From Bacteroidales bacterium (GTDB lineage Bacteria > Bacteroidota > Bacteroidia > Bacteroidales > Muribaculaceae): DNA of 12,194 nucleotides. Each line of letters starts with the position of its first letter. Positions within the stretch are counted from its first letter, which is position 1. Positions 5,424 to 12,170 of this stretch are shown here, in pieces. The notes beneath the pieces are model-generated. The model saw only the letters and a list, made by a program, of their open reading frames with translations. It was not told the DNA's origin and did no database searches. The stretch is from the NCBI GenBank assembly GCA_014800065.1, contig JAAVGX010000069.1, forward strand, positions 1 through 12,194, in the 5' to 3' direction. The translations under genes and the position numbers were made by a program.

Positions 5424-6316
5424 GTCTCCCTCTACGCTATACCCTCCTAAATCCCTTTCACCGCCTGTTGCGCCGAATCGGCACCACGTGGATATCGCTG
5501 CGCTACCTCAAGGCGTATGGCCACCGCATGCGCAAGGATAACCCCGAGACGTACCACGAGAAGGTGTACTGGCTGATGAATAACACCGATATAAGCCGCT
5601 GGAGCGAACTTGCCGACAAGTACCTGGTTCGCGACTTTGTGGCACGACGAGTCGGGGAGCATGTACTTCCCAAGCTTTACGGAGTGTGGGAGCGCCCTGA
5701 GGACATCGACTTTTCAAAGATTCCGGTGCCTTGCGTGATAAAAACCAACAACGGTTGCGCCACCAACATCTTCGTACACACCCGTGAAGATCTCAAACCG
5801 GAATCGATTGTGAGCCAACTCAAGAAATATCTATCCATCCACTACGGCGACCTGACCGCCGAGCGCCATTACACCGGCATCAAACCCCGGGTGATATGCG
5901 AGGAGATGATGATAGACCAGGCGCACCCCGGGCAATCGCTTATCGACTACAAATTCCATTGTTTCGACGGCGAACCGATGTTCTGTGAAGTTCTGGCGGA
6001 CCGCATACCCAATACTCATCTTTATAAGCAGATGATGTACGATATGGACTTCAAGCCCCAACCTCATTTACTTGATTTCACGGGAACGGAAGTCGGACCG
6101 ATCACCGACCTTGACAAACCTCCGTGCTGGGAGCACCTGAAGGCTGTGGCACGGGCATTGAGCCTGGGTTTCACCTTTGTGCGAGTGGATCTTTACTGCA
6201 TCAACGGCCACACCATGTTCGGGGAAATGTCGTTCACCCCGGGGGTAGATCATGCCTACACCGAGGAGCTTACGTCGTATATGGGTTCACTGATAAAATT
6301 ACCGGAAAAACGATGA
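5420..6316 (+). CDS. TupA-like ATP-grasp protein
   Basis: This 298-residue protein matches the TupA-like ATP-grasp family, found in polysaccharide clusters and named after a teichuronopeptide synthesis protein. Such enzymes are thought to ligate an amino acid or other carboxylate to a sugar polymer using ATP. Family landmarks are NPETYHEKVYWLM (41-53), ADKYLVRDFV (65-74), LYGVW (86-90), the nucleotide-binding VIKTNNGCATNIF (106-118), EEMMIDQ (161-167), IDYKFHCFDGEP (175-186), and the C-terminal metal-binding stretch VRVDLYCINGHTMFGEMSFTPG (254-275) with D257 and E269. There is no signal peptide, so it is cytoplasmic. It starts inside the GT4 stop codon (ATGA) and ends overlapping the Alg14-like gene the same way, so its product is likely made in step with both glycosyltransferases. 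Its substrate is unknown. Confidence 0.85.
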   Translation: MSLPLRYTLLNPFHRLLRRIGTTWISLRYLKAYGHRMRKDNPETYHEKVYWLMNNTDISRWSELADKYLVRDFVARRVGEHVLPKLYGVWERPEDIDFSKIPVPCVIKTNNGCATNIFVHTREDLKPESIVSQLKKYLSIHYGDLTAERHYTGIKPRVICEEMMIDQAHPGQSLIDYKFHCFDGEPMFCEVLADRIPNTHLYKQMMYDMDFKPQPHLLDFTGTEVGPITDLDKPPCWEHLKAVARALSLGFTFVRVDLYCINGHTMFGEMSFTPGVDHAYTEELTSYMGSLIKLPEKR

Positions 6317-6780
6317 AAAAGATAGTAGCGGCAGCGTCGTTCGGCGGGCATTGGGTTCAGCTGCTTCGGCTTACGGTGCCGATGGAGGCAAATTGCACAG
6401 TAGTGTATCTGAGCACCGACAGTCAATGTGCCGGAATGGTGGAAGGCCGTCGATTCTACACCCTTAAAGATTTCAGCCGCTGGAATCCCTGGCGATTGAT
6501 ACCGGCACTGATTCATGCGTGGCGTATCCTCTACCGTGAGCGACCGGATGCCGTGCTGACCACCGGTGCCGCCCCCGGTCTGGTAGTTGTTGCAGCGGCT
6601 CGCCTTTTGGGTATCCGCACCGTGTGGGTAGATTCGGTGGCGAATGCCGACTGCCTTTCCATGTGCGGACGTATAGCCTCCCGATTGGCCCATCGTACGT
6701 TCACGCAGTGGTCACATCTGGCTGATGACAAAGTGAAATATGCCGGGAACGTGCTCGGCGCAGACCCCTCCGACCAATGA
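6313..6780 (+). CDS. Alg14/PssD-like glycosyltransferase subunit
   Basis: This 155-residue protein is the acceptor-side half of a split GT-B enzyme of the Alg13/Alg14 type (PssD/PssE or EpsE/F-like in bacteria). The key features are the N-terminal Gly loop SFGGHWVQLL (9-18), TTGAAPGLVVVAAARLLG (83-100) with a hydrophobic stretch that may touch the membrane, and TVWVDSVANAD (103-113) followed by TQW (131-133). A longer in-frame extension back to 6124 exists, but it lies inside the ATP-grasp gene. The ATG at 6313 is preferred because it overlaps the preceding stop (ATGA) and gives the expected family N-terminus MKKIVAAASFGGHW. It should act only together with the next gene product, which carries the donor site. 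Confidence 0.85.
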   Translation: MKKIVAAASFGGHWVQLLRLTVPMEANCTVVYLSTDSQCAGMVEGRRFYTLKDFSRWNPWRLIPALIHAWRILYRERPDAVLTTGAAPGLVVVAAARLLGIRTVWVDSVANADCLSMCGRIASRLAHRTFTQWSHLADDKVKYAGNVLGADPSDQ

Positions 6781-7253
6781 TTTTCGCAACAATGGGGACT
6801 CAGATTCCCTTCGACCGCTTCCTCCGGATGCTTGACCAGGTAGCTCCCCTTCTGAAGGGCGAGCAAATCATAGCCCAGACCATACCGGGTCATTACAAGC
6901 CGACCAATTTTGAAACCGTTGGTCTGATAGGGCCGGAGCTATTCACGCGCTATATTGAAAGTGCGCGCATCATAGTGTCGCACGCCGGGATGGGCACCAT
7001 TATCAATGCGCTGACTGCGCGTAAGCCCATCGTTGTGGTGCCACGTATGGCATCGCTGGGGGAGCATCGCAACGAGCACCAGCTTGCCACTGCCCGACGG
7101 CTTGGTGAGATGGGTTTTGTGCACGTTGCCAATGATGCCACCCAACTGCTGGACGCCCTCACTACGGATTCACTGCAAAAACTTCGCACTATAGCCGATA
7201 CAGCTCCGGCATCCATGGTAAGGGCTATTTCCGGCGCGTTGGATAAAAATTAG
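6777..7253 (+). CDS. Alg13/PssE-like glycosyltransferase subunit (GT28 C-terminal domain)
   Basis: This 158-residue protein is the nucleotide-sugar-binding half of the split Alg13/Alg14-type enzyme. It starts MIFATMGTQIPFDRFLRML, typical of the family, and contains the donor-site motif VSHAGMGTIINAL (67-79), KPIVVVPR (83-90) and GEHRNEHQ (95-102), all hallmarks of GT28 C-terminal domains. It overlaps the Alg14-like gene by 4 bases (ATGA), as expected for an obligate partner. It is the last gene of the operon; its TAG stop shares bases with the stop of the convergent 34-residue peptide gene (TTAG at 7250-7253). No hairpin terminator follows on this strand. Eukaryotic homologues use UDP-GlcNAc; the donor here cannot be assigned. 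Confidence 0.88.
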   Translation: MIFATMGTQIPFDRFLRMLDQVAPLLKGEQIIAQTIPGHYKPTNFETVGLIGPELFTRYIESARIIVSHAGMGTIINALTARKPIVVVPRMASLGEHRNEHQLATARRLGEMGFVHVANDATQLLDALTTDSLQKLRTIADTAPASMVRAISGALDKN

Positions 7254-7354
7254 CGCGGTGTGTGGGTGGCTGTGTCCTTGAAGTGCAGGTTGTTCATCTG
7301 CATCGGGGTTAATTTCTGAGCATCCGCAATCACGGGGCGTTTAATTTTCTTCAT
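7250..7354 (-). CDS. Candidate 34-residue leader-like peptide, last gene of thioredoxin-VKOR operon
   Basis: A short frame begins at an ATG inside the end of the VKOR gene (14-base overlap, different frame) and ends at TAA 7250-7252. The product starts MKKIKRPVIADAQKL, continues TPMQMNNLHF, and ends KDTATHTPR. It is basic and contains no Cys. The pattern MKK, then basic and hydrophobic residues, then L(T/S)xxxMxx(L/I), resembles the leader part of Bacteroidetes natural-product precursor peptides, but the usual Gly-Gly cleavage site is absent. Support for its being a gene is indirect: coupling to the VKOR stop, filling the whole gap to the convergent gene, and the C39-like domain encoded just upstream. 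It could also be a chance frame. It has no known function. Confidence 0.5.
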   Translation of the reverse strand: MKKIKRPVIADAQKLTPMQMNNLHFKDTATHTPR

Positions 7355-8345
7355 CACTATTACGGGTTATAAATCTGTTCAACAAATTCAGGCTGAGGAA
7401 AACGATACCATATACGGCGACCAACAGAAGTGCGTCCCATTTCAGGGGGAAAGCCATTTTGAATGCTCCGGCGAGGATGTAGCAGGCCAACGAGAGCCAC
7501 AGGCATGCCTGAGTGATCAGGCACAGGGTGCACCATTTGTGGGCTCGGAATCGCTGATACCACACGCTCCAGAAGGAATAAGGGCAGCAGCAGGCGTTGA
7601 TCAGAGCCAACCACCCTGCGGCCTCGGGAGCCACCAGCAAGGTGAGCAGCGTGACGCTGAAATAGGAGAGCCCCACTTCGCTCCAGCTGAATATCCCCAA
7701 GAATTTCGCAGCCGGAGTTGCGAGGACAGAATTGCATCCTCCGCGGTCGATCACGCCGCAAATATTGTCGGCTGTTGCTGTGTGGATGCCCAATGTTTTA
7801 AGCTCAAGCTGGTATGTGACAAATATCCCTACCAGTGTGATACCCGTCAAAGCCGTGAGCCAGCCATTGTGCCATAATCCATTGGAGATGAACAGATAAG
7901 CAAAGACGAACAGCGACAGAGCCCACAGGACCCATTTTCGCATTCCGCCTACAATTTCGGCGAGTCGGTGGGCGCGGAAATCGGGCTCGGAAGCATCTGC
8001 TTCGGGATAGGCCAGAAGTACTATCCCGTCCCAACTCTTGATGAAATCTTCTCTGCTTTCGGTGATGACAGTCCCGTCGTAGCTTCGGACAGTGACTTGC
8101 TCGGGGGTAATGCTCTCCACAATCTTGAAGCTATCGGGGGTGTGTGCCAGGAAAGGAGCTTCCAATCGGTTCAAATCAGCGACCTTGTCGGATAGTTTGA
8201 GAGCTTCGTTGGGAATGCCGTAGCTTTCGAGCAACTTTGAAAGTCCGAAGAGCGACTTGAAGGTCATGGAGCGGAACTGCCGGTCGGAGTACCACTGAGT
8301 GTGCGGTACTCCGAGGGCTGTCAAAAAGTCGGAAAGCAGAGTCAT
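7341..8345 (-). CDS. Membrane protein: degenerate C39-peptidase-like domain fused to VKOR domain
   Basis: This 334-residue protein has two parts. Residues 1-125 read as a peptidase C39-like domain: SMTFKSLFGLSKLLESYGIP (26-45), LEAPFLAHTPDSFKIVE (61-77) with a His at the catalytic position, and FIKSWDGIVLLA (101-112). The catalytic Cys expected before the first helix is missing, so it is probably a binding rather than a cleaving domain. Residues 137-325 are a VKOR domain with about six hydrophobic segments, a loop Cys pair C196/C204 (CGVIDRGGC), and the redox motif C272-TL-C275. VKOR proteins move electrons between quinones and thiols. Positive charges before TM1 (R124-R136), in the RFRAHK loop (265-270) and in NRFITR (323-328) suggest that the cysteines face the cytoplasm. 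The gene starts 10 bases after the thioredoxin stop and overlaps the small peptide gene. Confidence 0.8.
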   Translation of the reverse strand: MTLLSDFLTALGVPHTQWYSDRQFRSMTFKSLFGLSKLLESYGIPNEALKLSDKVADLNRLEAPFLAHTPDSFKIVESITPEQVTVRSYDGTVITESREDFIKSWDGIVLLAYPEADASEPDFRAHRLAEIVGGMRKWVLWALSLFVFAYLFISNGLWHNGWLTALTGITLVGIFVTYQLELKTLGIHTATADNICGVIDRGGCNSVLATPAAKFLGIFSWSEVGLSYFSVTLLTLLVAPEAAGWLALINACCCPYSFWSVWYQRFRAHKWCTLCLITQACLWLSLACYILAGAFKMAFPLKWDALLLVAVYGIVFLSLNLLNRFITRNSDEEN

Positions 8346-8355
8346 AGGTCAAAAA

Positions 8356-8646
8356 TTATGCGTTTTCAATTTTCTGAAGCAGAACATTGCCGTCAATTTC
8401 ACCGCTGTATCGCCAGACTTCGCGACCGTCGGAATAGAGGATGAAGGTTGGAGTTCCGGTTACTTCCTGTTCGTCGGCAATTTCCGAATCCTTGTCGACA
8501 TCGAGCTGATAAATTTTAGCGGAGTCGCCCACGAGTTCCCGAATCTGGTCAATCACGGGCATCATCCTTTGGCAATGAGGGCACCAAGTGGCGTAGAATT
8601 CAACCAATACGGTTTTGCTGCTTGTAATTAAATCGTTGTAGGTCAT
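8356..8646 (-). CDS. Thioredoxin-fold protein with CPHC active site
   Basis: This 96-residue single-domain thioredoxin has VLVEFYATW-C22-P-H-C25-QRMMP, the buried acidic region LDVDKD (48-53) and the cis-proline GTPTF (64-68, P66). The CPHC dipeptide is that of DsbA rather than the CGPC of housekeeping thioredoxins, suggesting a more oxidising potential. There is no signal peptide, so the protein should be cytoplasmic. It lies immediately upstream of the VKOR gene (10-base gap), so the two probably form a thiol/quinone relay. The length is slightly under the usual 105. No clear TTTG/TAnnTTTG promoter was found in its 171-base upstream region. Confidence 0.9.
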   Translation of the reverse strand: MTYNDLITSSKTVLVEFYATWCPHCQRMMPVIDQIRELVGDSAKIYQLDVDKDSEIADEQEVTGTPTFILYSDGREVWRYSGEIDGNVLLQKIENA

Positions 8647-8663
8647 AATTTCTGTTTTTATGT

Positions 8664-8686
8664 GTCATTTTTTATCGAAAAATGAC
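8664..8686 (-). other. Perfect 9-bp hairpin in the thioredoxin gene leader
   Basis: GTCATTTTT (8664-8672) and AAAAATGAC (8678-8686) form a perfect stem with a 5-base loop, 17 bases upstream of the thioredoxin ATG. No T-run follows it on the minus strand, so it is not a typical terminator. An 11-codon frame (8665-8700, MIHNKSFFDKK) runs through the hairpin and ends in it. That could be a leader peptide or chance. Confidence 0.45.
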
Positions 8687-8763
8687 TTGTTGTGAATCAT
8701 TTTGTTCGTAAATATCAACGTTGACAGTGAGATAAAGTTCGCTATCGAGTAACGTTTATTTGA

Positions 8764-8800
8764 GGGAAAAATAGCCTTCAGGAGGCCCCCGAAGACTATT
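8764..8800 (-). terminator. Intrinsic terminator of the fimbrillin operon
   Basis: On the minus strand AATAGTCTTC pairs with GAAGGCTATT (10 bp with one T-G wobble) around an 11-base GC-rich loop, and leads into five T residues. It lies 17 bases after the fimbrillin-like stop codon and separates that operon from the thioredoxin operon. Confidence 0.8.
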
Positions 8801-8817
8801 CAATTTTTTCAATTCTA

Positions 8818-9918
8818 TTATTGGTATTCGGTCGGTTTCATTGATACGGGAATATCATCCTCAGTCCAATCCTCAACCTGTGATACGACCTTGATAGGTT
8901 CGCCCATTACCGGCTGACCCGGGGTAGGACCATCGGGGTCTACATATCCGGCTCCCTCGGTGAAATCGAGGGTGTAGATGTACTTCTTGCCCTGCTCCCA
9001 AGTACCGCTGAAAGGAATTGCAGCCCAGGCATAACCGTGGTGGTGGAAAAGTTCCGCAGTATGAGCGGATTCAGAGGGGAACGGGAACATCTGCACCCCG
9101 GTGTCGGAAACGATTCGAACGAGGACGCTCAGATAAGTACCGCGCGCGGCATTATCGGGGTCGCCTGTATGATTCCATTCTACGAGTGTTTGAGGAATCA
9201 GCATTGCATTGCCCGAGGCGCCCATGATGCTGACAGGAGTGGATGAGAGCACTACACTGTCGCAGCTGCTTTCGAGTACAAAAGTATCATGCCATTCATC
9301 GAGGGTCCAGCTGCTATCGGCCATATTGAAAGTTCCCAGGTATTGGGGGCGTCCTATTCTTACGCCCTTGACTGTGAAGGTATAAGAGGGGTTGTTTGAT
9401 TTTGCGCGAATCTCAATCTGAGCCAGGCGGTGCTTGAATTCCAGCGGCACCCCGGCGGCTTCGTTCTTAGCCTTTGTGCCTGTTCCGTGGGCTGTGATAA
9501 GGTCCACCTGGTCGGCGATATTCTCGGCTGTTTGGAACGATGTTATTTCCTTGGTATCCTTATTTATAGTTACATCGCAGCCCATAACGTCCATCGACGG
9601 ATAGTAGGCGTAGAAATCAAGAGTGCTGGTGTCGCCGGGCCAATAATATGATTTGGCAGAATTATAGAATCCTGTATTATCCTTTGAAAAAACAAGGTCG
9701 GAGAAGTAATTCTGCCCATCCAAGAGGGCGGTGACATTTATATCGGACAGGTTGGCGTTAGTAATCTCGGAGGCACGGCTCAGACCGCTCATAGACGGGC
9801 GGAAACTGATAGCCTCGCGAGTTGCTTCTTCAGCCTGAGGCGCAACCGGTTCTTCTTCTGCACAAGCCGCAAGCAACAGAACGGGTAAGGCTGCTATGGC
9901 CATAAATTTAGCTTTCAT
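8818..9918 (-). CDS. Fimbrillin-like lipoprotein (Mfa-like family)
   Basis: This 366-residue protein is a fimbrillin-family lipoprotein, a candidate subunit or tip protein of Bacteroidales type V (FimA/Mfa1-like) fimbriae. It has a lipoprotein signal peptide, MKAKFMAIAALPVLLLAAC, with lipobox L16-A-A-C19. The residues after the Cys are AEEEP, resembling the S-(D/E)3-type export signal that sends Bacteroides lipoproteins to the cell surface. The family pattern ISFRPS, then FYNSAKSYYWPGDTSTLDFYAYYPS (about 84-108), PLEFKHRLAQIEIRAKS (about 158-174), and a C-terminal VEDW stretch are visible. The mature N-terminus has Arg residues (R34, R40, R48) where polymerising fimbrillins are proteolytically trimmed; whether this one is trimmed is unknown. 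It is the last gene of a three-gene operon, 66 bases after the DUF5119 gene, and is followed by a terminator. Confidence 0.82.
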   Translation of the reverse strand: MKAKFMAIAALPVLLLAACAEEEPVAPQAEEATREAISFRPSMSGLSRASEITNANLSDINVTALLDGQNYFSDLVFSKDNTGFYNSAKSYYWPGDTSTLDFYAYYPSMDVMGCDVTINKDTKEITSFQTAENIADQVDLITAHGTGTKAKNEAAGVPLEFKHRLAQIEIRAKSNNPSYTFTVKGVRIGRPQYLGTFNMADSSWTLDEWHDTFVLESSCDSVVLSSTPVSIMGASGNAMLIPQTLVEWNHTGDPDNAARGTYLSVLVRIVSDTGVQMFPFPSESAHTAELFHHHGYAWAAIPFSGTWEQGKKYIYTLDFTEGAGYVDPDGPTPGQPVMGEPIKVVSQVEDWTEDDIPVSMKPTEYQ

Positions 9919-9984
9919 GAGGAGAGTATTTTTGTGTGTTCTTATTCTCTATATATTATATAATGTGTAAGCGGGGTGGTTTGT

Positions 9985-10941
9985 TCACATTTTGAGGTCG
10001 ATATTGACTGATTGCCACTCTTCGACTTCGGGGATTATGGCGCCCATGTTTGCCGAAGGGGTGGGGAAGTCGGCACCGTCGATTACGATATGTACATGCC
10101 TGAAATCGGGGGCGTCGTAGACCTGTTGGCTCACGTCGACGTTGGCGTACCACTTAGTGCCGTCGGTTAGGGTTATGTATATTGTAATCATATGGGTTTT
10201 CTTTTCGCCTTTCGGTTCGCCGAAGGTGAGGAATTCGCCGTGCATGGCAGTGCCGTCGGAGTTGAGCTGTAAGGTGAAGGGCATAGTTACGCTCGCTTCG
10301 GTGGGTTCTTTTCGGCCCGGGCGCACCGCTTCGGCCATACCGGAGATTGTTGCGTCCACACCGGGCGATCTGAGATTTTCAATATGCTTTATATCGAGAA
10401 TATCCACGGTGTAGTGGCACACCAATTCTTCGGGATAGAAAGTGATAGTCTGCACACCGGGGGTGTTGTGTATTCCTATGCCGTCGGCTCTGTCGGCCCA
10501 TATCATACCCGGAGTGAGCGCCACACGCTCGGTTTCGGTACCCTCGGCACGAGGTACTCCGTGGGGAGCTATTCCTGTGTTTTCGAGGACCTGCGCATCA
10601 GCGGTGTACAGCTCGAAGGCGTCGGCATCGTTGTGGTTGCGCGTCATTGCCCAGTCGGTCAGGTCGGCGTTCAGGGTCACGGCGGTGTAGTCGCCTACGG
10701 GGGCTCGTAGCGGGCCGCCGGTTGCATTCTGGAAGAAGAAGTTGACCACGTTCTCGGGGTCGTTATTTGGGTGAAGCCGGAGCTCCATCGAGGCCGGATT
10801 TGCATCGGGTGCATTACGCCAGTCGTACACCACTATTACTTCCGAGCGCGCCTGAGTGTCGTACACGAGGTCCTTGTGGTTGCAGGATACGCTTAGCAGC
10901 GCCATAGCTGCGGGCAGGATTATTTTTGATAAGTATTTCAT
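9985..10941 (-). CDS. DUF5119-type lipoprotein
   Basis: This 318-residue protein matches DUF5119, a Bacteroidales lipoprotein family usually encoded next to DUF3575 proteins and fimbrillins. The signal peptide MKYLSKIILPAAMALLSVSC has lipobox S17-V-S-C20. The next residues, NHKDL, lack an acidic surface-export signal, so it may stay on the periplasmic side or associate with the partner beta-barrel. Typical parts are VIVVYDWRNAPDANPASMELRL (about 35-56), APVGDYTAVTLNAD (about 80-93), and a C-terminal ITLTDGTKWYANVDV, PEVEEWQSVNIDL ending. Its ATG overlaps the DUF3575 stop by 4 bases (ATGA), implying translational coupling. Molecular function is unknown; a minor or anchoring role in fimbria assembly is inferred from context. 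Confidence 0.78.
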   Translation of the reverse strand: MKYLSKIILPAAMALLSVSCNHKDLVYDTQARSEVIVVYDWRNAPDANPASMELRLHPNNDPENVVNFFFQNATGGPLRAPVGDYTAVTLNADLTDWAMTRNHNDADAFELYTADAQVLENTGIAPHGVPRAEGTETERVALTPGMIWADRADGIGIHNTPGVQTITFYPEELVCHYTVDILDIKHIENLRSPGVDATISGMAEAVRPGRKEPTEASVTMPFTLQLNSDGTAMHGEFLTFGEPKGEKKTHMITIYITLTDGTKWYANVDVSQQVYDAPDFRHVHIVIDGADFPTPSANMGAIIPEVEEWQSVNIDLKM

Positions 10942-12170
10942 TTTCTTCCTCCTTTCTGATTATAATTGCCGCATCCTATGAGCCACACGAGCGAAATTTC
11001 CACCTTGGTGGGGCCGAACCAGTTGAATTGGCTTGTCTTTTGCCACACATAGAAATTGTTGGAGGGTACATAGCGGATGACCTTACCACCCAGGTAGCCC
11101 AGGCCGATTGTGAAATCGAGGTTGAGGCGTCGTGCGATCGGGAGCGAGTATCCGTACTCGACTCCGGCCATGAAGTTGCAACGGTCCCAGAGGTTGCGAC
11201 CGGGGAGTCCGCCCATATGGCCTACGCCTCCGAATTCGAAGTCGTATGTGACCACTCCGGCGTATAGTCCCAGATGGTGCCCGGTGAGTGGTTTTTCGGC
11301 GGCTTTCTTCCCGAACCAACGTCGCACGGCCAGGTCGCCACCGTAGGCGCGCCAGTAGCGGTGCACATTGTCCTTATCCCACCAACCGTAGGTCCAGTTT
11401 CCTACTACCGACCATCCTTTTCCCACATAGGCTTCGAAGCCAATGGATGGTAGTGCGGCGGCATCGTAGAGGAGGTTGGTTTTCAGTGCCAGATATAGCG
11501 GGCGGCAAGCGGGTACTTCGGGGGAGAAGTCGGAGATCGGGGCAAGTTCGGGTGCGCCGGGCTGAGGAGCCGGTATTACGGGGATTCCGCCGTAGTACTT
11601 GCGGAGGTCGGGTTTGAAGGGGTATTCGAGGCGTACTCCGGCCCGGCGAAGGGCCGGGAAGATGTTCGCGTAAAGGTATCTGTAGGGCACACCACCGTCC
11701 AAATGTTTGAGTTTGAGGAGATTGTCGGGATTTGACGGTTCGGGGTTATTCACAATATCATCGAGCAGTGCCACCACTTGTGATTTGTGCGGCACGTTGG
11801 GGTCGTCAATCACACAGTTGCGCAGACCCGCCCAGTCGCGCCCCACGGCGCTGATACGCACCAGGCTGTCGGGTACGTCGACGCGGTTACGGAGGCTACG
11901 GAGCATTGCGGCAGCACGGCGCTCGGAGAGGTGCTGATTGTAAACGGCGGGGCCTTCGGGCGATGCAGCTCCAAAAAGGGTGACTCCTTCCACTGATGTG
12001 GTGGCGATAGCATTTGCAAGCGAATCGAGATGTGCGGCGTTACTATCCAACGCCGGGTCAACAACTGCTGAAGCTTGGCGGAATTGAATCAGTGCAGAGT
12101 CGGGTTCCGAGGCGCTCGCGGCAGTAAATGCGCAAAGTAGCAGTAAGTTATATATAAACAGTTTTTTCAT
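10938..12170 (-). CDS. OmpA-like plus DUF3575 outer-membrane protein
   Basis: This 410-residue protein has a signal peptide (about residues 1-20, MKKLFIYNLLLLCAFTAASA). An OmpA/MotB-like periplasmic domain follows (about 25-145), with LFGAASPEG (65-73), N78, and LSERRAAAML (81-90), the peptidoglycan-binding pattern. A Pro-rich linker (196-221) leads to a DUF3575 beta-barrel-like domain (about 225-402): LALKTNLLYDAAALPSIGFE, WSVVGNWTYGWW, YWRAYGGDLAVRRWFG, and a final VEISLVWLIG strand. DUF3575 proteins are Bacteroidetes outer-membrane proteins that commonly lead clusters with DUF5119 and fimbrillin genes. It is the first visible gene of the operon; only 24 bases lie upstream in the window, with no promoter seen there. 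The ATG at 12170 gives a proper signal peptide. It could serve as an outer-membrane platform for fimbriae; that is inference. Confidence 0.82.
   Translation of the reverse strand: MKKLFIYNLLLLCAFTAASASEPDSALIQFRQASAVVDPALDSNAAHLDSLANAIATTSVEGVTLFGAASPEGPAVYNQHLSERRAAAMLRSLRNRVDVPDSLVRISAVGRDWAGLRNCVIDDPNVPHKSQVVALLDDIVNNPEPSNPDNLLKLKHLDGGVPYRYLYANIFPALRRAGVRLEYPFKPDLRKYYGGIPVIPAPQPGAPELAPISDFSPEVPACRPLYLALKTNLLYDAAALPSIGFEAYVGKGWSVVGNWTYGWWDKDNVHRYWRAYGGDLAVRRWFGKKAAEKPLTGHHLGLYAGVVTYDFEFGGVGHMGGLPGRNLWDRCNFMAGVEYGYSLPIARRLNLDFTIGLGYLGGKVIRYVPSNNFYVWQKTSQFNWFGPTKVEISLVWLIGCGNYNQKGGRK

Noticed and set aside
6124..6312. Longer 218-codon form of the Alg14-like gene
   Set aside because: The extra 63 residues lie within the ATP-grasp coding sequence and look non-native (Cys/Gly/His-rich). 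The ATGA overlap start at 6313 gives the expected family N-terminus.
7971..8345. Active C39 peptidase
   Set aside because: No Cys is present in the first 195 residues of the protein, so the catalytic nucleophile is missing.
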